From assembly GCA_902578805.1 (NCBI GenBank), contig CACHEH010000007.1:1-56501 (forward strand): a DNA stretch of 56,501 bases. Reading direction: 5' to 3'. Numbering within the stretch: position 1 is the first letter of the stretch; every line of letters begins with the position of its first letter. The position numbers were made by a program, and so were the translations under genes. This document shows positions 49,457 to 56,501 of the stretch, piece by piece. The notes under the pieces are model-generated. The model saw only the letters and a list, made by a program, of their open reading frames with translations. It was not told the origin of the DNA and ran no database searches. This DNA comes from an uncultured SAR116 cluster alpha proteobacterium (GTDB taxonomy: Bacteria; Pseudomonadota; Alphaproteobacteria; Puniceispirillales; Marisalimonadaceae).

Positions 49457-50728
49457 ATGAGATTATTAATTACTATATTGTTTTTATGTTTTAGCAGTCT
49501 AGGTTTTGCAGATGGACATAAGAAGCCAATAAAAATTGGAATTTTACATTCATTATCTGGAACAATGGCTATTTCAGAAACTACATTAAAAGATACAATG
49601 TTGATGTTAATTGAACAACAAAACAAAAAAGGTGGCATCTTAGGTAGAAAAATAGAGCCCGTAGTTGTTGATCCCGCCTCAAATTGGCCCTTATTTGCTG
49701 AAAAAGCGAGAGAACTTTTAACAGTTCAAAAAGTTGATGTTTTATTTGGGTGTTGGACTTCTGTCTCAAGAAAATCTGCACTACCAGTTCTTGAAGAGTT
49801 AAACGGTTTACTTTTTTATCCAGTACAATATGAAGGAGAAGAGAGCTCTAAAAATGTTTTCTATACAGGCGCATCTCCAAATCAGCAGGCTATCCCAGCA
49901 ACAGATTATTATTTAGAAGAGCTTGATGTTAAAAAGTTTGCTTTATTAGGAACTGACTACGTATATCCTAGAACAACTAATAAAATCTTGAAACAATATC
50001 TTATAGATAAAGGAATACCAGAAAGTGATATTTTTGTAAATTATACTCCATTTGGGCATTCTGATTGGTCTAAAATTGTTTCAGATGTAGTTTCTTTAGG
50101 AGCTGATGGTAAAAAAGTTGGAGTTATTTCTACCATTAATGGAGATGCTAATATTGGATTTTATAAAGAGTTAGCTGCTGCAGGTGTTAAAGCAGATGAT
50201 ATCCCAGTAGTTGCCTTTTCAGTTGGTGAAGAAGAATTATCTGGATTAGATACAACAAATTTAGTTGGTCACTTAGCAGCATGGAATTATTTTCAGTCAG
50301 CTGAATCTGATCTTAATTCAAGTTTTATAAAAGATTGGAAAGCTAAAATGGGAAATAAAAGAGTTACAAACGATCCTATGGAAGCTCACGTTATTGGATT
50401 TAACATGTATGTTAAAGCCGTTGAAAAGGCCGGAACTACAGATGTTGATGCTGTTAGAAAAGCTATGTATGGTATTAAAGTTCCAAACTTGACTGGTGGT
50501 ACGGCTGAAATGTTGCCAAATCATCATTTATCTAAGCCTGTCTTAATTGGTGAAATATTGGAAAATGGCCAGTTTGACATTATAAGTCAAACTAAAGAAG
50601 TGCCAGGAGATGCATGGACAGATCATTTACCTGAATCTGCTGTTTTAAAATCTGATTGGAAGTCCCTTGGTTGTGGTATGTACAATACTAAGACAAATAC
50701 TTGTATTCAACTCAAGTCAAATTATTAG
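49457..50728 (+). CDS. urtA: Urea ABC transporter substrate-binding protein UrtA
   Basis: A 423-residue periplasmic receptor with a signal peptide cut before DGHKKP (about residue 20). IKIGILHSLSGTMAISE and LLTVQKVDVLFGCWTSVSRK are diagnostic for UrtA as against the amide receptor FmdD. It ends SLGCGMYNTKTNTC with two Cys. It binds urea for import by UrtB-E. AGAAAGGTG precedes the ATG. It is the first gene of a complete five-gene operon. Confidence 0.95.
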   Translation: MRLLITILFLCFSSLGFADGHKKPIKIGILHSLSGTMAISETTLKDTMLMLIEQQNKKGGILGRKIEPVVVDPASNWPLFAEKARELLTVQKVDVLFGCWTSVSRKSALPVLEELNGLLFYPVQYEGEESSKNVFYTGASPNQQAIPATDYYLEELDVKKFALLGTDYVYPRTTNKILKQYLIDKGIPESDIFVNYTPFGHSDWSKIVSDVVSLGADGKKVGVISTINGDANIGFYKELAAAGVKADDIPVVAFSVGEEELSGLDTTNLVGHLAAWNYFQSAESDLNSSFIKDWKAKMGNKRVTNDPMEAHVIGFNMYVKAVEKAGTTDVDAVRKAMYGIKVPNLTGGTAEMLPNHHLSKPVLIGEILENGQFDIISQTKEVPGDAWTDHLPESAVLKSDWKSLGCGMYNTKTNTCIQLKSNY

Positions 50729-50783
50729 ATAAACTATATTGAGGATAATGCTATGGTTTCCATAGCATTATCAATATTAATTT

Positions 50784-52796
50784 ATGAAGTACTTATTAAT
50801 TATTTTATTTTCATTATTAAGTTTCAATTCTGCATTTTCAGAAGAGAACTTTGACAATTTTTTATTTAAAAACTCTAAACTGATTATAAATAGTTCTTCA
50901 AAAACAGTTGGAACATTTTTAGAAAAAATAAATGTTTATGATCAAAATACCGTATCAAGATTTTTAAATCTCTGGAAAAATAAGAAATTATTTTACATAA
51001 AAGAAACAAAAAAAATTGTACTAATTTCCAAGTTTGATAATAAAACATATTACGCAATTGATATTTTTTCCAACGCTAAAATTGGAAAAAAGAAAAAAAA
51101 AGATTTCAAAAAAATAAAACCGAATAGTGGTGTAAGGGCAAAGATTGCAACTGCACTTGTGAACTTTCAAATATTTAGTAATGATAAAAATAAAAGGATA
51201 AATAGCATAAATGCTCTTGAAAAAAAAATATTACCTGAACATTTAAAACTCCTTAGAAAAGCATTTTTATTAGAGGAAGATGATAGGTTAAAAATTAAAA
51301 TAAAAAAATTATTACAATTTGCAATTTTACAACATGGAACTGACGATAAAGAGAAAATTAAAGTTCTGAATGAATTAAAGACTAATACTTCAATAGAAGT
51401 AAGAGCAGTTTTGTCAAAACTCCTAAGGACATCTGAAATTAAAGTTACTAGAAATATTGAAGATTTAAATAATTTAAATATTGCTCAAATAATTAAACCA
51501 GAAGTAATTAGTAAAAAACAATTCGGTGAAGTTATAAAAAGTTTTTTCTATAAAGAAAAATTAAAACTTAGTGTTATTGATGCTTACAAAATAGCACAAA
51601 AAAATGGATTTTTAGATAAGAGAGTCAGTTTAAATGAATTAAAAATAATTTTAGAAAATAACATTGTCGACAATAAAATTTTAGGAATTGATATAAAGGA
51701 ATTTAATGAAAATTCTAAAAGAATCGAAGTTTATAATAAATTAGCCAAGATAAAAAATCTTAATATTTATCGAGATGAAACAGAATTATTAAATGATTTA
51801 AAACAACTACATTTTTACAAAATTTACATTGAGAAAAATAAATACATAACAAACAAGACTAAACAAGTTTTAGATTCAATTAATTTTAAAGTTAAATTCT
51901 ATAAATATTTAGATTTATTTATTGATGGTCTTAGTCTTAGTTCTATATATTTTCTTGGTGCTATTGGCTTGGCAATAACATTTGGAGTCATGCGTGTGAT
52001 TAATATGGCTCACGGTGAATTTATAATGATGGGAGCTTATACTGGCTATGTTGTTCAATCATATATTACTAATCATACATTATCTCTGATAATAGCTTTT
52101 CCTCTCGCTTTTATAATTACTTTTATTGCAGGGGTTATAATGGAAAGGTTGGTGATAAAACATTTATATAAAAATCCTCTTGATACTTTGCTAGCAACTT
52201 TTGGTATAAGTATAGCTCTTCAACAACTTGCTAAAAATATTTTTGGTACTCAGGCTAGACCTTTAACATCACCTTCTTGGTTAGATGGATCTTTAATAAT
52301 AAATGATGATCTTTCGATAAGTTACATCAGGATAGCTATATTTGTTTTGGGAGTTTTATTTTTTTTAATATTATTATTTGTAATGAAAAAAACTAGATTT
52401 GGATTAGAAACTAGATCCGTAACTCAAAACCCTGTAATGGCATCGAACATGGGTGTTAACACTGAAAAAATAAATATGTTAACTTTTGGTTTTGGGTCAG
52501 GCATTGCTGGTGTTGCTGGTGTTGCTATAGGTTTGTTTTCCAAGGTCACATCTGAACTTGGCTCAGAATACATTGTTCAAAGTTTTATGACAGTTGTAGT
52601 TGGTGGTGTAGGAAGTATTTGGGGTACACTTGCAGGCGCTTCATTAATTGGCTTTTTACAAAAGTTTATAGAATGGTTTAATCCTTCTAATACATTAGCT
52701 GCTCAAACATATATGATTATATTTATAATTTTATTTATTCAATTTAGACCAAGGGGATTAATTGCCTTAAAAGGGAGAGCAGCAAATGATAACTGA
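50784..52796 (+). CDS. urtB: Urea ABC transporter permease UrtB
   Basis: A 670-residue permease with a signal peptide (cut near residue 19), a long periplasmic part of about 340 residues rich in Lys and helices, and a C-terminal LivH-like membrane domain of about eight spans (about 375-660; GAIGLAITFGVMRVINMAHGE here shown in part as FGVMRVINMAHGE, later GGVGSIWGTLAGA). UrtB proteins commonly have an N-terminal periplasmic extension, but many are 520-550 residues, so this extension is on the long side. The next gene starts inside its last codons. Confidence 0.93.
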   Translation: MKYLLIILFSLLSFNSAFSEENFDNFLFKNSKLIINSSSKTVGTFLEKINVYDQNTVSRFLNLWKNKKLFYIKETKKIVLISKFDNKTYYAIDIFSNAKIGKKKKKDFKKIKPNSGVRAKIATALVNFQIFSNDKNKRINSINALEKKILPEHLKLLRKAFLLEEDDRLKIKIKKLLQFAILQHGTDDKEKIKVLNELKTNTSIEVRAVLSKLLRTSEIKVTRNIEDLNNLNIAQIIKPEVISKKQFGEVIKSFFYKEKLKLSVIDAYKIAQKNGFLDKRVSLNELKIILENNIVDNKILGIDIKEFNENSKRIEVYNKLAKIKNLNIYRDETELLNDLKQLHFYKIYIEKNKYITNKTKQVLDSINFKVKFYKYLDLFIDGLSLSSIYFLGAIGLAITFGVMRVINMAHGEFIMMGAYTGYVVQSYITNHTLSLIIAFPLAFIITFIAGVIMERLVIKHLYKNPLDTLLATFGISIALQQLAKNIFGTQARPLTSPSWLDGSLIINDDLSISYIRIAIFVLGVLFFLILLFVMKKTRFGLETRSVTQNPVMASNMGVNTEKINMLTFGFGSGIAGVAGVAIGLFSKVTSELGSEYIVQSFMTVVVGGVGSIWGTLAGASLIGFLQKFIEWFNPSNTLAAQTYMIIFIILFIQFRPRGLIALKGRAANDN

Positions 52797-53955
52797 CATG
52801 AATAAATCTGTAAAAAAACATTCGCTGATTTTTTTAATAACTATTTTTTTATTTACGTTGTTAGTCACCTTTTTAAGTGAACCTTTTGGTATAAACTTTA
52901 TATCAACAAGCTTTGTAAAAGTCCTTGGAAAAACTCTTTGCTTATGTATTGCTGCAATTGCTATGGATGTTGTGTGGGGGTATTGTGGTATTTTATCCTT
53001 AGGTCATTTTGCTTTTTTTGGCTTAGGTGGATACATGATAGGCATGTGGTTAATGTATGAGAGAACGTCTATTATTGTATTGAATTCTTTAGATGACTCA
53101 CAATTACCCTTTACTGAGATAGAATTACAAGAAGCGATAGGTAATCAAATTTTTGGTGTTGTTGGAGGAACAGAAATACCACTTATTTGGACATTTGCAG
53201 ATAATTTATATTTTCAAATAATTTTTGTTATTTTAATCCCTGGTTTAATAGCATTTATTTTTGGTTGGCTAGCTTTTCGTTCAAGAGTAACTGGAGTATA
53301 TTTGTCAATTTTGACTCAAGCAATGACCCTAGCTTTATCTTTATATCTATTTCAAAATGATAGCGGGTTAAGAGGAAATAACGGATTGTCTGGATTGCAA
53401 AATATTCCTCATCTTGAAAACTTAAGTCAATCTACAATTTCAATATTATTTTTATGGTTAAGTTCAATCGGACTTATATTTTCATTTGTAATTTTTAATT
53501 ATATAATTCAAAGTAAATTTGGATCAGTAATTACCGCTATCAGAGACAATGAAACGCGTCTTCGTTTTTTTGGATACAATGTAGAAATATACAAACTTTT
53601 TATATTTGTTATCACAGCCATAATTACTGGATTAGCAGGAGCTATATATTATCCTCAAGCTGGTATAATAAACCCAGCTGAGATTGCTCCTATTGCCTCA
53701 ATATATTTAGCTGTCTGGGTTGCTATTGGTGGACGAGGAAAATTGTATGGTGCAATTTTAGGTGCAGCGTCTGTTTCTTTGCTATCTTCTTGGTTTACTG
53801 GAGGAAATGCTCCAAATATTCCCCTCGGTTTTTTTACAATTGAATGGGTGAATTGGTGGACTGTATTTTTAGGAATTGGTTTTGTGGCAATAACAATTTT
53901 TAGTAAGGGTGGTTTAATTGGTATGCTAAATACATTATTGGTTAAAATCAAATGA
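52786..53955 (+). CDS. urtC: Urea ABC transporter permease UrtC
   Basis: A 389-residue LivM-type permease with about ten spans. CGILSLGHFAFFGLGGYMIG and the cytoplasmic coupling loop IRDNETRLRFFGYN are typical. It overlaps urtB by 11 bases from the ATG at 52786; a second in-frame ATG at 52798 follows the urtB stop directly. With UrtB it forms the membrane channel for urea. Confidence 0.94.
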   Translation: MITDMNKSVKKHSLIFLITIFLFTLLVTFLSEPFGINFISTSFVKVLGKTLCLCIAAIAMDVVWGYCGILSLGHFAFFGLGGYMIGMWLMYERTSIIVLNSLDDSQLPFTEIELQEAIGNQIFGVVGGTEIPLIWTFADNLYFQIIFVILIPGLIAFIFGWLAFRSRVTGVYLSILTQAMTLALSLYLFQNDSGLRGNNGLSGLQNIPHLENLSQSTISILFLWLSSIGLIFSFVIFNYIIQSKFGSVITAIRDNETRLRFFGYNVEIYKLFIFVITAIITGLAGAIYYPQAGIINPAEIAPIASIYLAVWVAIGGRGKLYGAILGAASVSLLSSWFTGGNAPNIPLGFFTIEWVNWWTVFLGIGFVAITIFSKGGLIGMLNTLLVKIK

Positions 53956-54692
53956 AAACGTTGTTAGAAGTTGATAATGTTTCAATCTCTTTTGACGGTT
54001 TTAAAGCAATAAAAAATTTAAGTTTTTCAATAGGGTATAATGAATTACAAGCCATTATTGGACCAAATGGCGCAGGGAAAACTACTTTTATGGATATAAT
54101 TACAGGTCAAACAAAGCCAGATAATGGACATATTTTATGGGGAGAAAAAAGCATTGATCTAATCAGAAAAACAGAATCAGAAATAGCATTACTTGGTATT
54201 GGACGAAAATTTCAAAAACCTACGGTATTTGAAAATAAAACAATTATTGATAATTTAATTTTATCTCAGAAAAAAAATAGAAATCCATTTAAGGTTTTAT
54301 TTCAAAAAAATACAAAATCTGAGCTTACAAGCATTGAAAAAATTTTAAAAGATATAAATCTTTACATGATTAAAGATAGAATTGCTGGTGAGATTAGCCA
54401 TGGTCAGAAGCAATGGTTAGAGATTGGGATGCTTTTAAGCCAAAATCCAAAATTAATGCTCATTGATGAACCTGCTGCAGGCATGACACCAACTGAGAGA
54501 AATCAAACAGTTAGTATTTTAAAAAATATTGCAAAATCTAGTTCAATTATTGTGGTTGAACATGATATGGAGTTTGTACGTAGTTTAAATTGTCGAGTAA
54601 CAGTACTTAATGAAGGTAGCATTCTTTCTTCTGGTTCAATTGACTTTATAACTCAAAATGAAAAAGTCATAGAGGTTTATTTAGGAAGATAA
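53952..54692 (+). CDS. urtD: Urea ABC transporter ATPase UrtD
   Basis: A 246-residue ATP-binding protein with Walker A GPNGAGKTT near residues 37-45, the signature ISHGQKQWLEIGM (usual LSHGQKQWLEIGM in UrtD) and Walker B LMLIDEPAAGMTP. It overlaps urtC by ATGA. It drives urea uptake with UrtE. Confidence 0.95.
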   Translation: MKTLLEVDNVSISFDGFKAIKNLSFSIGYNELQAIIGPNGAGKTTFMDIITGQTKPDNGHILWGEKSIDLIRKTESEIALLGIGRKFQKPTVFENKTIIDNLILSQKKNRNPFKVLFQKNTKSELTSIEKILKDINLYMIKDRIAGEISHGQKQWLEIGMLLSQNPKLMLIDEPAAGMTPTERNQTVSILKNIAKSSSIIVVEHDMEFVRSLNCRVTVLNEGSILSSGSIDFITQNEKVIEVYLGR

Positions 54693-54694
54693 TT

Positions 54695-55390
54695 ATGCTT
54701 GATGTTAAAAAAATAAATTTAAATTATGGCTCTTCTCAAATCTTGTTTGATGTTTCAATAAAAGCCAAAAAAGGCAATATAACATGCTTAATGGGATCAA
54801 ATGGCGTAGGTAAAACTTCTTTACTTAAATTTTTGTCTGGAATACAAAATGCAAAAAATGGAACTTATTTCTATAATAACAATGATATATTTAATCTTCC
54901 ATCTTACAAACTGGCAAAATTAGGAATTGGATACGTTCCTCAAGGAAGAGATATATTTCCCCTTTTAAGTGTTAAAGAAAATTTAGAAATTGGATTTGCA
55001 TGTTTGAATAAAAAAAATTGGTTTATCCCTGATGAAATATTTAACTTATTTCCAATATTAAAAAAAATGCTTCATAGGAGAGGTGGAGATTTGTCTGGAG
55101 GACAACAACAACAGTTGGCTATTGCGAGAGCACTTGTTGCAAAACCAAGTTTATTATTGATGGATGAGCCTACTGAGGGTATTCAACCGAATATAATTAA
55201 ACAAATAGGCGAGGTAATCTTATATTTAAAAAAAGAAAAAAAAATTACAATATTTTTAGTCGAACAATATTTTGATTTTGCATTTAATCTTTCTGATTAT
55301 TTTTATGTAATGCAAAGGGGGAAAATAATTATAGAAGGAGATAAAGAAAAACTAGGTAAAAAATTACTTAAATCTCAATTAAGATTTTAG
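54695..55390 (+). CDS. urtE: Urea ABC transporter ATPase UrtE
   Basis: A 231-residue ATP-binding protein. Walker A is GSNGVGKTS, the signature is LSGGQQQQLAIARAL, and Walker B is LLLMDEPTEGIQPNII, whose TEGIQP is the UrtE mark. It starts 2 bases after urtD. Its last 12 bases overlap the tail of the convergent LysR gene. No urease genes (ureABC) follow in this window. Confidence 0.95.
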   Translation: MLDVKKINLNYGSSQILFDVSIKAKKGNITCLMGSNGVGKTSLLKFLSGIQNAKNGTYFYNNNDIFNLPSYKLAKLGIGYVPQGRDIFPLLSVKENLEIGFACLNKKNWFIPDEIFNLFPILKKMLHRRGGDLSGGQQQQLAIARALVAKPSLLLMDEPTEGIQPNIIKQIGEVILYLKKEKKITIFLVEQYFDFAFNLSDYFYVMQRGKIIIEGDKEKLGKKLLKSQLRF

Positions 55391-56266
55391 TTGGCCAATT
55401 TCGTCAATCAAAAATTTTTTGAAAGCCTTTAATCTTTGGTCATCTTTTAAATGATATTTATAACATAATGAAATATTTAATTTTGGACCTTTTAATTCAG
55501 ATAATATTTCTTCTAAATTAATAAAACTTTCCATCCAACTAGGTAAAGAAGATATACCTACCGAGTTTTGAGTAGCTTCTACAATGCCGTGAATATTTGA
55601 AATTTCTAATATTGGATTTCTAATATTATTTTTTTCTCTTCCAATATTTAGCAACCAATTTAATCTATTTCTGTTTAGAGGTGGTTGAGCAGTTTCTCCA
55701 TAGGCAATTATTTTGTGATAATCTAATTCATCTACTGTTTTAGGAACTCCAAATTTTTTTATATATTCTTTAGAAGCATATATTTTATATCGGAATTCTG
55801 AAATTTTGATTTGAACGTCATCTTGTGAATTACTTTCTGTCATCCTAATTTCTAAGTCAGAGGCGTAGTGTAAAACTTTAGGCTCAGAATCTCTTAAGTT
55901 TAATGCAATTTGTATTTTAGGATATTGTAATAAAAATTTATTTATCCTTGGTGTAATCCAAAGCGCGCCAAAAGCATTTGTTGCAGCAATCTTTAGCTTT
56001 CCAATTGGTTCGGTTGAACAAGAAAAGTTTCTTAAATTTTCAATTTGTGAAGAAATTTTATTTACTTCTTTATATAATTCCTGACCTTCTGGTGATAATG
56101 ACAAACCTTTTGAATTTCGAAAAAAAAGTTTTGTTTTAATTTCACTTTCTAAAATACTAATTTGTCGGCTTAGGGAAGAATGACTTATATTCATAATTTC
56201 AGAAGCTCTTTTCAAATTAAGAGTTTGAGAAACAATATGAAAATATTTTAAACGATCCCATTTCAT
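55379..56266 (-). CDS. LysR-family transcriptional regulator
   Basis: A 295-residue regulator with an N-terminal winged helix (about 1-60; LKRASEIMNISHSSLSRQIS) and a LysR effector domain (about 88-290). KWDRLKYFHIVSQTLNLKRA is typical of the GcvA/AmpR-like branch. It is convergent with urtE, with a 12-base tail overlap, so it is not in the usual divergent position of a LysR regulator of that operon. Its targets may lie to the right, outside the window. Confidence 0.92.
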   Translation of the reverse strand: MKWDRLKYFHIVSQTLNLKRASEIMNISHSSLSRQISILESEIKTKLFFRNSKGLSLSPEGQELYKEVNKISSQIENLRNFSCSTEPIGKLKIAATNAFGALWITPRINKFLLQYPKIQIALNLRDSEPKVLHYASDLEIRMTESNSQDDVQIKISEFRYKIYASKEYIKKFGVPKTVDELDYHKIIAYGETAQPPLNRNRLNWLLNIGREKNNIRNPILEISNIHGIVEATQNSVGISSLPSWMESFINLEEILSELKGPKLNISLCYKYHLKDDQRLKAFKKFLIDEIGQLKS

Positions 56267-56387
56267 ATTTAAACATCTCTAATATTTGAAATTCTTCAAT
56301 TCTAATTAATGCAACTCTGAATGTATTAATCAGAGATTCAAAATAGTTTGAAAATAGTTTATTACTAAAATTGTCCTCCCCCTATTA

Positions 56388-56418
56388 AGAGCATATTCTG
56401 TTTTACAGAGTATGCTCT
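56388..56418. terminator. Long hairpin, probable terminator
   Basis: AGAGCATATTCTGT, three bases, ACAGAGTATGCTCT: a 14-pair stem with one G-T pair. No strong T-run follows on either strand, so it may be a terminator for a gene beyond the window or another kind of RNA hairpin. Confidence 0.5.
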
Positions 56419-56501
56419 AATAAAATTAAAATGAAATTATTTTAAAAAACTATTAAATTTATATTATAAGTGAACATCTTTTAATCATTTGATTTTTATA
56501 A

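Overview
The window is a visibly AT-rich, tightly packed stretch of a free-living proteobacterial genome. The gene content points to a streamlined marine alphaproteobacterium: two TRAP transport systems, a urea ABC transporter, many oxidoreductase and CoA genes, short intergenic gaps, and mature exported proteins beginning 'DGH'. I cannot name the lineage from sequence alone. SAR11-, AEGEAN-169- or SAR116-like groups would all fit.

Left part (1-31.5 kb) is catabolic and ordinary in style. A TRAP dctP-dctQ pair (minus) faces a plus-strand set of a BphC-like extradiol dioxygenase, an MhpA-like FAD hydroxylase, an IclR regulator, a second two-domain extradiol-type dioxygenase and a fumarylacetoacetate hydrolase-family enzyme. 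Together these read as uptake plus meta-cleavage of a phenolic acid. Then come a DUF445 protein, an SDR lacking its catalytic Tyr and Lys, AlaX, a methyltransferase, a GMC oxidoreductase and TerC. A second TRAP system follows, with a fused DctQM permease diverging from dctP, and a 40-residue membrane protein encoded just before dctP. Amidase, RidA-like, D-2-hydroxyacid dehydrogenase, SDR, EamA transporter, HAD dehalogenase, glutamine amidotransferase-like hydrolase, glutathionyl-hydroquinone reductase, lambda-crystallin-like dehydrogenase, CoA transferase, D-aminoacylase-like amidohydrolase, MATE, alcohol dehydrogenase, cytochrome c', ChrA and MOSC genes follow.

Middle part (31.6-44.9 kb) is a patchwork of small genes: an RcsF-like lipoprotein, RsmJ, rhodanese, quinone reductase, MAPEG, CIA30, a zinc protease, CutA, DUF2784, an SRAP (HMCES/YedK) protein, a MORN-like protein, a cupin, an Nmad3-like protein, an FkbM methyltransferase and many short membrane or cysteine-rich proteins. 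Several genes (rsmJ, CIA30, small zinc-ribbon genes) would be restored by removing one T on the coding strand. One small gene at 35.5 kb is clearly decayed.

Region 44.9-49.2 kb looks like a relic genomic island. Two diverged copies of an integrase N-terminal fragment, each beside tRNA-3'-end-like sequence, bracket a GFA-like gene, an NTF2-like gene, an exported protein and a set of mini-proteins. These include members of a four-copy CxxC...CxxC family and one of two paralogous 47-48-residue single-span proteins.

Right part (49.4-56.5 kb) is a complete urtABCDE urea transporter operon, convergent with a LysR-type regulator.
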